From positions 186,001 through 250,000 of the forward strand of contig NZ_BAABWE010000001.1 of NCBI RefSeq assembly GCF_040371755.1: a stretch of DNA of 64,000 nt, given 5' to 3'. A program made the position numbers and the translations under genes. Positions 31,615 through 41,411 of this stretch are shown piece after piece; the stretch's first letter is position 1, and each line of letters starts with the position of its first letter. The notes beneath the pieces are model-generated. The model was not told the DNA's origin and did not search any database. It worked only from the letters and a program-made list of their open reading frames with translations. The DNA is from Bermanella sp040371755 (GTDB taxonomy: Bacteria; Pseudomonadota; Gammaproteobacteria; Pseudomonadales; Oceanobacteraceae).

Positions 31615-32229
31615 TTACTTCTCTAAATTGAACTCAAAAGGCAGTGTTGCGATCTGCTCCACAGGTTTGCCATCAACCAATTTCGGTTTAAACTTATAGC
31701 GCCATGCTGCCCGTATTGCCTCACGTTCAAACACACCTTTTGGATCTGCATCAACAACTTCAACATCATCCACGACGCCTTCCTTTGAAACCTTAAGGCG
31801 AACAACAACATACCCTTCAATTTTTCTAGCTAATGCCTGTGATGGATACCTTGGCTCTACCTGCACTAAAGGAATTACATCACTATCACCAAAGCCATAG
31901 CCTGATAGCATATTTCCAACTCCCTGCCCCTTGAAACTAGCAAGAGAATTAGTTATATCCGGCATTTCCAGATCCACCTTGACTGCTTGAGTTTTTTGGA
32001 TTTTTGGCGAATCTAACAAAGGTGGGGTTTTGGGTTTCTCAGGCTCTTTTGGATTTCGCTTCTTTTCCTCTGCTTTGCTATCTTTAATACTTCTAATGAA
32101 ATCCACCATCGCAATATTGTCGTTCCTAACTAATTGCTCGGAACTTGGTGTTATTAGTAACTGCATTAACCAAAAAACAAAAATGGATAGTGCTATTCCT
32201 AAAGGGGTTATTATAATTAATTTCATCAT
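31615..32229 (-). CDS. tonB: TonB2-type energy transducer
   Basis: A 204-residue protein with one N-terminal membrane anchor (LIIITPLGIALSIFVFWLMQ), a short Pro/Lys-rich linker (KKRNPKEPEKPKTPPLL) and a C-terminal TonB domain with VEPRYPSQALARKIEGYVVV, then REAIRAAWRYKFKPKLVDGK. It passes proton-motive energy from ExbB/ExbD to outer-membrane receptors. Short linker and position make it the TonB2 class of Vibrio-like systems. It overlaps exbD by 4 bases. The receptors it serves are not in the window. Confidence 0.93.
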   Translation of the reverse strand: MMKLIIITPLGIALSIFVFWLMQLLITPSSEQLVRNDNIAMVDFIRSIKDSKAEEKKRNPKEPEKPKTPPLLDSPKIQKTQAVKVDLEMPDITNSLASFKGQGVGNMLSGYGFGDSDVIPLVQVEPRYPSQALARKIEGYVVVRLKVSKEGVVDDVEVVDADPKGVFEREAIRAAWRYKFKPKLVDGKPVEQIATLPFEFNLEK

Positions 32230-32633
32230 GCACCAGGGGAGGCTGCAATTGAAATATTCACGATACCCGCCAAGCGAATTTGATCCATTACCTGTACAAG
32301 TATTCCCGTTCTAGCATCTGTATCAGCTTGTATGACCACGCCACTTTCTGGACTTTCTGCTCTCAATTTTTCAATATTAGCCCTCAGTGAGCGAACATCT
32401 ACAGCACGTTTATCAACCCATATTTCACCATTGGGTTTAATGGCAACCATAATATTACCTTTTTTATCTTCCGTTGCAGTATCAGCAGAAGGACGGCTTA
32501 CTGTAATGCCACTTTCCTTAACAAATGAAGTCGTCACAATGAAAAAAATCAACATAATAAAAACAATATCCAGCATTGGAGTCATGTCAATTACGGACTC
32601 GTCAGAGTCAGTTCCTGCGTGCTGCTTGCGCAT
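32226..32633 (-). CDS. exbD: Biopolymer transport protein ExbD
   Basis: A 135-residue protein with one membrane helix (MTPMLDIVFIMLIFFIVTTS) that holds the proton-carrying Asp22, followed by a periplasmic domain (IEKLRAESPESGVVIQADTD). ExbD sits inside the ExbB pentamer and couples proton flow to TonB. Overlaps tonB by 4 bases and lies 11 bases after exbB. Confidence 0.95.
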   Translation of the reverse strand: MRKQHAGTDSDESVIDMTPMLDIVFIMLIFFIVTTSFVKESGITVSRPSADTATEDKKGNIMVAIKPNGEIWVDKRAVDVRSLRANIEKLRAESPESGVVIQADTDARTGILVQVMDQIRLAGIVNISIAASPGA

Positions 32634-32644
32634 AAATAACCCTT

Positions 32645-33154
32645 TTATTTAATAAGTGCGTCTTTAAACGCTTCTAATTGTTTTTTTGATAAAGAATCAA
32701 AACGGGCAATAAAATACAACCCCATTAATGAAACAACCATGCCAGCCATTGTAGGTATGGTCGCCATTGAGATTCCTGAGGCCATAGCTCTAGCATTACC
32801 CGTCCCAGTTATAGCCATTACATCAAAGACATTTATCATTCCTGTAACTGTGCCAAGCAAGCCAAGTAATGGGCAAACAACAACTAATAATTGTATAAAT
32901 GAGCGGTACTGAGAAAACTGAATGGTGACCCTAGAAATAATTCTGTCTCGTATCTTCAATGCCACCCATGAATCATGGCTAGATAGGTTCGCCCAGTTTG
33001 ATTTCATCTCAGAGCACAACCTAGGTGCTTCCCTATAAAAAAACCAAAACCGTTCAATGATAAGCACCCACAGAACAACAGTGGCAAGTAGAATAAAATA
33101 TAATACAGGGCCACCGCTATTCAAAAAGGAAAATACATCATGCAACATAATCAT
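32645..33154 (-). CDS. exbB: ExbB-type MotA/TolQ/ExbB proton channel protein
   Basis: A 169-residue protein with three membrane helices: GGPVLYFILLATVVLWVLII, a middle pair ending VCPLLGLLGTVTGMINVFDV, and MATIPTMAGMVVSLMGLYFI. The second is the conserved family signature lining the channel. The size is that of the short ExbB2 of TonB2 systems. It forms the motor with ExbD. Its start overlaps the stop of the larger ttpC-like gene by 4 bases. Confidence 0.93.
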   Translation of the reverse strand: MIMLHDVFSFLNSGGPVLYFILLATVVLWVLIIERFWFFYREAPRLCSEMKSNWANLSSHDSWVALKIRDRIISRVTIQFSQYRSFIQLLVVVCPLLGLLGTVTGMINVFDVMAITGTGNARAMASGISMATIPTMAGMVVSLMGLYFIARFDSLSKKQLEAFKDALIK

Positions 33155-34506
33155 CTGCCTTTTTGGATATGCTCAGCAACAATACCTGCCGACTGCTGAT
33201 CCAATATTTGTATCATGCTCTTACTTCGACTATTTAAAATATTGTGCATAAATAACAAAGGTATTGCCCCTACCAGACCAAGTACGGTTGTCACGAGTGC
33301 TTGCGATATTCCACCAGCCATCAACTTAGGGTCCCCTGTTCCGAATAAAGTTATAGACTGAAAGGTTGCAATCATCCCTGTTACCGTACCCAGAAGCCCA
33401 AGCAAGGGGGCGACAGCAGCAAGTAGTTTAATAATCGACAAACCTTTTTCTAAGTGTGGCAGTTCCCTTAGCACAGCCTCATCTAGTTTCATCTCTAAGG
33501 TTTCTAAATCGCTTTCTGTCGATTCTTTATTATAAGAGAGTAATACGCGCCCAAGTGGGTTATTTTCACTTGGCTTTTCAAAATCCCTAAGTTGCTTATT
33601 TATTTTTAGTTGCGTATTAACTTTTTCAAATAATAAATAAGCCCCGTAAAGAATACCTAGTGCCGCTAGAATTATAATTATATAACCTATGGTTCCACCC
33701 TGTTTTACTCTATCCAGCAACCCTGGACTTTGGCTGTTTAAATTAAGTAATGTACCCCTAGTTAGGTCCATGGTAATCTCATTGAACTCATCTACTCCAT
33801 TTAAATAGCTTTCGATAATATCAATATTTGAAGACTGTTCGCCAAGTTGAAATAACGCTTGAGAATCAGCCTCATAACTCAAATATCCTTTACTATTAAA
33901 TGCAACAAAAGGTCCTATATGGTGAATTTCAGACTCCTCTGTAACACCCTGTAAATTCAAAAAAGATGTCTTGTATGATTTATTTTCACCTTGCTTGGTC
34001 ATATGAAGTTGAATTTCATACCACATATCCTCAAGTTCAGTTATTGTTGGCAGGGCCTTACTATTCGACAACTGTTCAAGTATCTCAGATTCAGCCCCAA
34101 TCTCATTGGCTATTAGAGAATGGTAACGTATAGAGCTAACGTCTTGTGAGATCTGCCTTACTACACCGAACATCTCCCCTAGATTACCTAGTCGCTTACG
34201 AAGCTCGGATTCAAGATCGCTTAAACTGGTCTCATTGCTATCGAATGTTTTCTTAAGACGTTCAGATTCCTTTCGAATACGATTCAATTTGATACGGGTT
34301 TCATTTTTAAGTTTGAGCTGTGAATCAAGACTCTTTTTAAATAAAGCCTCTCGCTGAAGACTTACATTAGACTCCTTGAGCCCGTCTGATTTAACTTGCT
34401 CTAACAACTGCTGCAAGGAGCTAATATTATCTGGAACGTTTTTGCTTTCTTCAGCAAAATTAACAAAAGAAAGACTCATAAGAAAAGGAATTAACAATAA
34501 TTTCAT
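33151..34506 (-). CDS. TtpC-like large ExbB-family protein
   Basis: A 451-residue protein. A signal peptide (KLLLIPFLMSLSFVNFAEES) precedes a long periplasmic coiled-coil part (KKSLDSQLKLKNETRIKLNR) and the C-terminal MotA/TolQ/ExbB domain with VAPLLGLLGTVTGMIATFQS and LVTTVLGLVGAIPLLFMHNI. This is the design of Vibrio TtpC, a fourth, required component of the TonB2 complex. The gene starts at the DUF3450 stop and overlaps exbB by 4 bases, so all of these are co-translated. The proposed role is a second motor ring or an extended periplasmic coupling to ExbB-ExbD-TonB2. Confidence 0.88.
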   Translation of the reverse strand: MKLLLIPFLMSLSFVNFAEESKNVPDNISSLQQLLEQVKSDGLKESNVSLQREALFKKSLDSQLKLKNETRIKLNRIRKESERLKKTFDSNETSLSDLESELRKRLGNLGEMFGVVRQISQDVSSIRYHSLIANEIGAESEILEQLSNSKALPTITELEDMWYEIQLHMTKQGENKSYKTSFLNLQGVTEESEIHHIGPFVAFNSKGYLSYEADSQALFQLGEQSSNIDIIESYLNGVDEFNEITMDLTRGTLLNLNSQSPGLLDRVKQGGTIGYIIIILAALGILYGAYLLFEKVNTQLKINKQLRDFEKPSENNPLGRVLLSYNKESTESDLETLEMKLDEAVLRELPHLEKGLSIIKLLAAVAPLLGLLGTVTGMIATFQSITLFGTGDPKLMAGGISQALVTTVLGLVGAIPLLFMHNILNSRSKSMIQILDQQSAGIVAEHIQKGR

Positions 34507-35273
34507 TATCTAGCTCCTTCTGTTTTTTGAATTGGCAAATTAATCAAGCTTGGAGCCAATTGCTTCTTGGCTATATTAATACCCTGCTTAATGCTTCGTA
34601 TATTGGAGCTATCAATTGAAGTCCAATCCTTTATTTTTCTATCCCAAGCAAAGGCAGCCTTCTCATCTAAAGTTAGAGCGAGTAGCGCACTCCTACCAAC
34701 TCTCAAATAATTAAGAGTAATGCCTTGATCATTCTTAGCTTTGTAGGATTCAATTGTGCGGCCATATTCAAGTTCTATCTGGTACGCCTCTAGTACACGC
34801 CTAAATTTTTCACTCACGGTTATCTCTGATGAAAGCAACAATACCCTAAGATTAGCAACACGCATTTCTCGCTCATCCATCAAGAATGGAACATCAAGAG
34901 ATATGAACTTATCAAGACCATTTATCATGCGTTCCATTAGGGGCATAATCCCCTGCTGCGTAGTCTCAATGTCATTCAGCTGTTTATTTAAAGATTGTAT
35001 TTGCACATTTTGATTGCCGATAATCTCACTAAGCTGTCGGTTATAAACCTCTAACTGCTCTATTTCAGACTGGTTTTTGCGTACGGAGTTTACGGCTTCA
35101 CGCTTTTTGTCGTATAACCCATCAATTTTAGCTTGTGAGGCTGCACCAGCCTGCTGATTGTTACCTGCTTCTATTATTGTTTTATTTAGCTCTTGCGTAG
35201 CAAAAGCTGAATATGAAAAAAGAATTAGAGCGCTTAAGAATAATTTAGTTGTCATATAAATAATTATCTTCAT
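34506..35273 (-). CDS. DUF3450 periplasmic coiled-coil protein of the TonB2 cluster
   Basis: A 255-residue protein with a signal peptide (LFLSALILFSYSAFAT) and a predicted coiled coil (KKREAVNSVRKNQSEIEQLE, then IGNQNVQIQSLNKQLNDIET). Residues ~115-200 carry the DUF3450 core (DVPFLMDEREMRVANLRVLL and ITLNYLRVGRSALLALTLDE). It occurs ahead of ttpC in Vibrio and Shewanella. The ATG at 35273 shares a base with the stop of the M16 protease gene (TAATG), tying the protease to this operon. A second ATG 18 bases downstream gives a tidier signal peptide and cannot be excluded. Confidence 0.85.
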   Translation of the reverse strand: MKIIIYMTTKLFLSALILFSYSAFATQELNKTIIEAGNNQQAGAASQAKIDGLYDKKREAVNSVRKNQSEIEQLEVYNRQLSEIIGNQNVQIQSLNKQLNDIETTQQGIMPLMERMINGLDKFISLDVPFLMDEREMRVANLRVLLLSSEITVSEKFRRVLEAYQIELEYGRTIESYKAKNDQGITLNYLRVGRSALLALTLDEKAAFAWDRKIKDWTSIDSSNIRSIKQGINIAKKQLAPSLINLPIQKTEGAR

Positions 35274-38161
35274 TAGATTTCAAATACATTCATACCTAAA
35301 TCTTCAGCTTCGCCTTTATGCTGAGCTGAAATAACAGCAGCAATGCTCGCTTTCGATTCAACAAAATAATCATTTGCTACACGCAATAAGTCATCATAAG
35401 TAACCGCTAGAATCTTTTGTCTAAATTCATTGCGCCACTGGTTATCTTTCCCGTGTAAATCATTATGAAATGACTGCTTAGCTTCACCAGCTGGAGAGCT
35501 TGGTTTATCTATGCTTGAAATAACGCCAAGTATTGACTGTTCCAAAGCCTCCGAATCCGCTTCTGAACTTTTAAACCACTCTACAGCCTTATTAAAATCT
35601 TCGAATGTGCCAGAGACTCTTGGGTCCCTATAACTGTAAAACTTGAACGCCCCAATAGAGTTATCCTGACTAGCTCCACCACCATAAGCACCGCCTTGCT
35701 CACGAATGGCGGTGTGTAAATAACCGTTTCTTAAAAGTACTCCAAGAACTGTAAGTGCTGGCGCATCATCATGATCGGATTGCACAGTTGGATATACTTT
35801 AGAGCAGAAGTTAGCTTGTGTGGGCACTATCCATGCCTCTTTAATTATTTGAGGCGTAAAATCAAGCTCGTATTTGGATTTATTTAATGAATGATTAATA
35901 GTGTTAAATTTCACTAGTGACTCTAGATCATCATTAATATTTTCAGGATCACTAATCAAAAGATACTTAGTATTACCCGCTATTATTTTTTCGTGCAATG
36001 TTTGTAACTGATTACACAACTCTGACTTACTGCTTTCTTGAATTAAATTTCTCAATTCCAGTAATGATGGCAATCCTGTTGTTTTATAAGATAACGCAGC
36101 CAATGGACTTATACCGATAGAAGCAATATTCATTGCTATACCATGACCATTACCACTAATTGACTGCTCTTTCCTGCTAATAGTTTGTGAAAGCAAATCA
36201 ATCACGCGATCTTCATTATTGAAATCAGGTGACTTTAATGTATCAGACATCAACGCAAAGAAATCATCTCGATTACGAGAAAGAGCCTTGCCAGATAATA
36301 TCCAATAAGCCGTCAACTCATCAGGTGATTTAAGATTATGCTTTACAGCCGAATAAGCAGATATCCCACCTAAAACCAAAGATTGTCTTTCTTGTATATC
36401 TAAATAATCCTGATCACCACAACCTACCTCAGTAATATAACTCAACAATAAGGGCAGCAATGACAATTCTTTTTCATTTAATTTTGGAAGATCAATTAAC
36501 ACTTGACAGTACACAAGTCCATTAGTGCCTTCTTCATACAAAGTAATACTTTGTCCATTATTATCTAGGACTTTTTTAGGAGTTGGCGATACTAGTTTTT
36601 CTGCAACATCTTCTATGCCAACTTTAGGCAAGATAGAATCATCATCTTTAGATAGCTGCCTCTGTTTTAACGCATTACCTTGATCAACAATGCTTTGAAT
36701 TTCAGCTTCACTTAGGCTCTCTTTAATCGCATCGAGCTTGCTTGATTCTGCTTTTACTTTTCTTTCGTCAATATGTTCGTCAGGCTTAAATGTCAACGTC
36801 ACCCTATGAGGGTTATTTAGTAAGTATTTTTCTATCAAATTTTTAATGAAATCAGGGGACTTACTTTTAGCGCGTAAATTTTCTAAGGCGGGATCTAAGT
36901 CAAGCAGTTCAACAGGATCACTATAATGAGTGCAAGCAGAAATGGCAGACAATATAATTTGTAGCCCATAAGGATAACCATCGCCACCAACCTCTCTTTG
37001 ACTTAACTCAAGCTGATGCAGTACAGCTTCAATTTGACTATCATTAACTCCATCTTTACATACTTGCTGCAGTGTATTTAGAATTAAGTCTTCGATTGCT
37101 TCTTTATGTTCTGGCTCACTGCCTTCAACACCACAAATAAATGACATTTCTTTATTTGAATCTTCTAGCCCGCACAGTGGACTTGGCGAAGAAGCTAAAG
37201 TTGTAGTTTCAAGGGCCTTTCTTAATGGAGAACTACTATTCTCTAATAGTAAGCTCGAAAGGAAATGGGCTTCCAGTTGTTCATCCAAATTGGCACTATG
37301 ACCCAAAAGCCAACCAATAACATGATGTGTTTTGCTTTTAGTTTCATTATGGCCGTAATGTTCAACTACGGAAAGCGGAGCAAAATAACGTTTTTCATCT
37401 TCCACTTCGATTTTATGGGTTTTAGCCTCAAACTGGTTTAAGTATGCCTCTAATTTATCATGATGCTCACTAGCAGGTATATCCCCGTAAGTCATGAATA
37501 TAGCGTTACTTGGATGATAGTGCTCTTCATAGAAAGACTTCAGGTCTTCATAGCTTAAATCAAGAATTGTTTCTGGGTCCCCGCCACTATTGAAGTGATA
37601 AGTATTTGTTGGATATAGATACTTACTAAAAGCCTGCCACAATTGGCTAGTAACACTACTCATTGCGCCTTTCATTTCATTATAAACTACGCCTTTGAAC
37701 TGCAAGGGCGTACTAGGATCTGAAGGATCTTGAAACTCCAATCGATGACCTTCTTGAGCAAAATCTTGAGGGTCTAACGTGGCAAAAAAGACAGCATCTA
37801 AATACACAGACAATAAATTATTGAAGTCTTTTTTGTTTTTTGAGGCAAACGGATAAGCAGTCCAATCACTCGATGTGAATGCATTCATAAAAGTATTAAG
37901 GGAGCGCCTAATCATCATGAAAAACGGATCGCGTACTGGGTAATTTTTACTACCGCATAGTGCAGTATGCTCAAGAATATGGGCGACACCTGTTGAATCT
38001 TTAGGCATGGTACGCAGAGCAACTAAAAATACATTTTCGTCATTATGTGATGCTAAGTGGTAATGGCGAGCTCCTGTTTTGATATGCTCGTATTCTTCAA
38101 TGCTTACGCCTAATGACGGTATTGGTTTGGTTCTTAGTTGCTTGAAACTGGCTGGAACCAT
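35273..38161 (-). CDS. M16C (presequence-protease-like) metallopeptidase
   Basis: A 962-residue protein in four homologous M16 domains, the PreP/Cym1 layout. The inverted zinc motif His61-x-x-Glu64-His65 (AHILEHTALCGS) is intact, followed by SDWTAYPFAS and the helper glutamate region GVVYNEMKGAMSS. The C-terminal half has the family Arg/Tyr pair region (REQGGAYGGGASQDNSIGAF). No signal peptide is visible, so it is probably cytoplasmic and degrades peptides. Such enzymes clear small unfolded peptides; a relative, FusC, cuts proteins imported by a TonB-linked receptor. Direct overlap with the TonB2 operon (TAATG) makes a link with imported material possible but unproven. Confidence 0.9.
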   Translation of the reverse strand: MVPASFKQLRTKPIPSLGVSIEEYEHIKTGARHYHLASHNDENVFLVALRTMPKDSTGVAHILEHTALCGSKNYPVRDPFFMMIRRSLNTFMNAFTSSDWTAYPFASKNKKDFNNLLSVYLDAVFFATLDPQDFAQEGHRLEFQDPSDPSTPLQFKGVVYNEMKGAMSSVTSQLWQAFSKYLYPTNTYHFNSGGDPETILDLSYEDLKSFYEEHYHPSNAIFMTYGDIPASEHHDKLEAYLNQFEAKTHKIEVEDEKRYFAPLSVVEHYGHNETKSKTHHVIGWLLGHSANLDEQLEAHFLSSLLLENSSSPLRKALETTTLASSPSPLCGLEDSNKEMSFICGVEGSEPEHKEAIEDLILNTLQQVCKDGVNDSQIEAVLHQLELSQREVGGDGYPYGLQIILSAISACTHYSDPVELLDLDPALENLRAKSKSPDFIKNLIEKYLLNNPHRVTLTFKPDEHIDERKVKAESSKLDAIKESLSEAEIQSIVDQGNALKQRQLSKDDDSILPKVGIEDVAEKLVSPTPKKVLDNNGQSITLYEEGTNGLVYCQVLIDLPKLNEKELSLLPLLLSYITEVGCGDQDYLDIQERQSLVLGGISAYSAVKHNLKSPDELTAYWILSGKALSRNRDDFFALMSDTLKSPDFNNEDRVIDLLSQTISRKEQSISGNGHGIAMNIASIGISPLAALSYKTTGLPSLLELRNLIQESSKSELCNQLQTLHEKIIAGNTKYLLISDPENINDDLESLVKFNTINHSLNKSKYELDFTPQIIKEAWIVPTQANFCSKVYPTVQSDHDDAPALTVLGVLLRNGYLHTAIREQGGAYGGGASQDNSIGAFKFYSYRDPRVSGTFEDFNKAVEWFKSSEADSEALEQSILGVISSIDKPSSPAGEAKQSFHNDLHGKDNQWRNEFRQKILAVTYDDLLRVANDYFVESKASIAAVISAQHKGEAEDLGMNVFEI

Positions 38162-38280
38162 GATGATTTGGCCTTTTAATTAGATCATATAGTTACGTAA
38201 TAGTACCTTAATTAGACCTAAATGAGAGCCATTTCCATAAAGAAAATAAAATGAAATTCATAAGAAGAGAGTATAAGAAG

Positions 38281-38304
38281 TTGGGAGGCGATACCTCCCG
38301 CCAA
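38281..38304 (-). terminator. Hairpin after the chemoreceptor gene
   Basis: GGGAGG (38283-38288) and CCTCCC (38294-38299) with a 5-base loop lie about 10 bases past the end of the reverse-strand chemoreceptor gene. Only a mixed T-rich tail follows on that strand, so termination may be imperfect. Confidence 0.5.
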
Positions 38305-38309
38305 ATTGA

Positions 38310-39929
38310 TTAAACTTTAAACTGACTTGTAATGGTTCTTAAGTTATTAGAGATATCCAACAAGGACTCACTGGCAGCACCTACCTCTTGAACGTTTTTC
38401 ACAGCTGCCTCTGCATTCAACCTAATACCATCAACATTATTCTTAATATTATTGCTAACTTTTTCTTGCTCACCTGTCGCATCAGCAATTTCAGTATTCA
38501 TCCGGGTAATAGATCCTACTTTTTCAGTAATGGTAGCCAGTGAATTATCTGTTTTAGCTGCCTGCTCTACACTATTTTTAGCCTGCTCTTGAGAGTGCGA
38601 CATAACTTCTGCTGCACTTCTTGCTGCTGTTTGAAGCTCTTCAATAACTCGCTGAATCTCTTGAGTTGAATCCTGCGTTCTTGAAGCTAGGGTTCTAACC
38701 TCATCAGCCACCACAGCAAACCCACGACCCTGCTCACCAGCCCGCGCAGCTTCAATTGCAGCATTCAGCGCTAGTAGGTTGGTTTGCTCAGCAATACCCT
38801 TAATAACATCTAATATGGTTCCGACATTTTCAGTATCAGCTTCCAACTTACCAATTACAGATGCAGCCCTTTCAACCTCACCGGCCAAATCATTGATTGA
38901 TTCTACTGATTGGGTGACCACTGAGCGACCCGCTTTCGCCTCATTATCGGCTTCCTTGGCTGCATCAGCAGCACTTGAAGCGTTAGAGGCTACATTTTGA
39001 ACACTGCTAAACATCTCATCTACAAAACGTGTTACTTCATCTGTTGCTCTACTTTGTTGATCAGTTAGTTCACTGGTCTTATTGGTCATATCCCCAAGAT
39101 CATTAGAGACTTTGGCTAACGGTGTTATTGAGTTAATTACCTGGTTAATACTGTCGTGTAGCTTTTGCATAAATAAATTAAACCAATATACCAAGTCACC
39201 AATTTCATCTTGGCTTGTCTGCTCTATTCTCTTAGTTAAATCCCCCTCTCCGCTGGCAATATCTCTTAGGGATTCCACTACCAGATTTATATTCCTTGTA
39301 ATAAGCATAACGCTACTGGCACTGATTAAGATGATGGCAAGAATAGCTCCAATACTGACAGTTAAAGACATAACAAGAGCATCTTGCGTGGCACTATTAG
39401 ATTCTTCGACTGTTAGGCTAAATGCATTCAAGGCAGTTGAGTTAAAGTCATTAAATTCTTTTTTGAGGGCCGTTAACTTAGTATTCATTTCTCGAACAAG
39501 AGATGGGATTTGTGAAGGGTCAAGTGTTCCTTGAACCATGCCGTCAGACAAGGTTAGTGCTACTTTAAAGTAACCCTGAGTGTTTGACTCAAGGGTGTTT
39601 AGATCCCCTTTCTTGTCAGGCCACAAACTTCTTTGCTCTTGGATTTTTTCGATCAGCAGATTGAAAGTAGACTTGGCAGATGACACCATATCATTCTCAC
39701 CTGTACTTACCGCTGTATTCAACTGCTCTTCGATTCTATTAATCCGAACTATATTCTCACGGCTAGATTGAACGACTGGAAAATATAAATTCTGAATTTG
39801 CGCCAATCGTTTTGAGTTATCACTATTAATGCTTGTATTGACTGCCAAACTGGCAATAAAACCAAGCACAGCAATGGCCGGAATGACCAAAATTTTGGCT
39901 TTTATTGAAATACGACTCAATATCTTCAT
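38310..39929 (-). CDS. Methyl-accepting chemotaxis protein
   Basis: A 539-residue transmembrane chemoreceptor: TM1 (ILVIPAIAVLGFIASLAVNT, about 13-32), a periplasmic helical sensor of about 155 residues, TM2 near 190-210 (VSIGAILAIILISASSVMLI), a HAMP domain (GDLTKRIEQTSQDEIGDLVY) and a cytoplasmic signalling hairpin with tip EQTNLLALNAAIEAARAGEQ. The ligand cannot be told from the sequence; the sensor resembles a four-helix bundle. No CheR/CheB docking pentapeptide is seen at the C-terminus (ends SQFKV). It is transcribed alone. Confidence 0.93.
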   Translation of the reverse strand: MKILSRISIKAKILVIPAIAVLGFIASLAVNTSINSDNSKRLAQIQNLYFPVVQSSRENIVRINRIEEQLNTAVSTGENDMVSSAKSTFNLLIEKIQEQRSLWPDKKGDLNTLESNTQGYFKVALTLSDGMVQGTLDPSQIPSLVREMNTKLTALKKEFNDFNSTALNAFSLTVEESNSATQDALVMSLTVSIGAILAIILISASSVMLITRNINLVVESLRDIASGEGDLTKRIEQTSQDEIGDLVYWFNLFMQKLHDSINQVINSITPLAKVSNDLGDMTNKTSELTDQQSRATDEVTRFVDEMFSSVQNVASNASSAADAAKEADNEAKAGRSVVTQSVESINDLAGEVERAASVIGKLEADTENVGTILDVIKGIAEQTNLLALNAAIEAARAGEQGRGFAVVADEVRTLASRTQDSTQEIQRVIEELQTAARSAAEVMSHSQEQAKNSVEQAAKTDNSLATITEKVGSITRMNTEIADATGEQEKVSNNIKNNVDGIRLNAEAAVKNVQEVGAASESLLDISNNLRTITSQFKV

Positions 39930-39999
39930 TTAGACCTCAGCTAACATGCCTATCCCTGCTTTATATAAGCATAGACAAAGATTAGCCAAGGTCTAATGA

Positions 40000-41406
40000 T
40001 TAAGCGATATTCAGGTCCTTGATTGGAGAGAACCACTTAAGCTTATCGTGTAGCGATACCACCTCACCAACAATAATAAGTGTCGGTGCGCTCACCTCTT
40101 GAGTTTTAAGTGTTTCAACCATGGTGTCCAAGGTGGCGATTATCACCTTTTGATTTGGTGTAGTACCCTGTTGAACCAGTGCTATAGGGGTTTCCTTTGG
40201 CATGCCGTTTTCAATGAGTTTCTTGCAGATAACGGGTAGGCCCATCAAACCCATATAAAAAACAATGGTTTGGTTTAAATAAGCAAGCTCACTCCAAGGT
40301 AAATCCGAGGTATCATCCTTAAGGTGACCGGTTACAAACCGGACAGATTGTGCGTAATCTCGATGAGTTAACGGGATGCCTGCATAAGAAGAACAACCAG
40401 CCGCAGCTGTGATTCCTGGAACTACTTGAAAAGGCACGCCATTTTCAGCCAGCTTTTCGATTTCCTCTCCACCACGGCCAAATATAAATGGATCACCACC
40501 CTTTAAGCGTAAAACGCGATGTCCTTTTTTGGCGTAATCTACCAATAATTGATTAATGTCGTCCTGCGGGACTAGATGGTTAGCTCTGGCTTTACCTACG
40601 TTTACAAAATCAGCATCGCGGCGGCACAGATCTATTATTGGCTGACTTACCAAGCGATCATAAAGAACTACATCCGCCTGTTGCATTAGACGTAACGCTT
40701 TGAATGTAAGTAAATCTGGGTCCCCTGGGCCTGCACCAACCAAGTAGACTTCACCAAGTTCACGTTTTGGTGATTCCTTGGAATCAAGAGTTTCTTTAAG
40801 TAGTTGCTCGGCTTCTTTTTCTTTACCTGCAAATACCATTTCAGATACAGGGCCAGACAGGATTTTCTCCCAAAAACCTCTGCGCTTATTTACATCAGAA
40901 AATGCCAGCTTCACTTTATCTCGGTATTTTTCGGCAAGCTGAGCCAAACGCCCATAAGTACTCGGTAATACAGTCTCAATTTTAGCTCTTAAAAGACGAG
41001 CCAATACAGGTGAGCTCCCCCCTGAACTAACGGCCGCTATAATGGGGCTTCGATCAACAATCGCAGGAAATATAAAAGAACACAGCTCAGGCTGATCGAC
41101 CACATTCACTGGAGTGTTTAATTGATTTGCAAGATCCGCTATATGCTTATTGATAGCCTGATCATTGGTCGCGGCAATAATCAGTCGCTTGTTTTTAACA
41201 AACTCTTCTGAAAAGACGTCTTTAGTAATGACGCCTTTATTTGAAACAATTAACTCTACAAGATCAGCTTTAATTTCAGGGCTTATTAAGTGTACAACTG
41301 CGCCTGATTTTACAAGAAGGCTGGCTTTGCGTTTGGCAACCTCTCCTCCCCCTACAATCAAGACATTACTGTTTTTCAAATCAAAAAATAAAGGGAGGAA
41401 TTCCAT
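40000..41406 (-). CDS. cysG: Siroheme synthase CysG (trifunctional)
   Basis: A 468-residue fusion. The N-terminal half (about 1-215) is the NAD-dependent precorrin-2 dehydrogenase/ferrochelatase (NVLIVGGGEVAKRKASLLVK, then SSGGSSPVLARLLRAKIE). The C-terminal half is uroporphyrinogen-III C-methyltransferase (GEVYLVGAGPGDPDLLTFKA, DVVLYDRLVS, RLKGGDPFIFGRGGEE). It turns uroporphyrinogen III into siroheme for sulfite and nitrite reductases. It starts 5 bases after serS on the same strand, the order also found in Pseudomonas. Confidence 0.96.
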   Translation of the reverse strand: MEFLPLFFDLKNSNVLIVGGGEVAKRKASLLVKSGAVVHLISPEIKADLVELIVSNKGVITKDVFSEEFVKNKRLIIAATNDQAINKHIADLANQLNTPVNVVDQPELCSFIFPAIVDRSPIIAAVSSGGSSPVLARLLRAKIETVLPSTYGRLAQLAEKYRDKVKLAFSDVNKRRGFWEKILSGPVSEMVFAGKEKEAEQLLKETLDSKESPKRELGEVYLVGAGPGDPDLLTFKALRLMQQADVVLYDRLVSQPIIDLCRRDADFVNVGKARANHLVPQDDINQLLVDYAKKGHRVLRLKGGDPFIFGRGGEEIEKLAENGVPFQVVPGITAAAGCSSYAGIPLTHRDYAQSVRFVTGHLKDDTSDLPWSELAYLNQTIVFYMGLMGLPVICKKLIENGMPKETPIALVQQGTTPNQKVIIATLDTMVETLKTQEVSAPTLIIVGEVVSLHDKLKWFSPIKDLNIA

Positions 41407-41411
41407 AGCAA

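Noticed and set aside
37000..37900. Long stretch of AT-rich sequence within the M16 gene as a possible inserted region
   Set aside because: The frame is continuous and the protein matches the four-domain M16C layout throughout.
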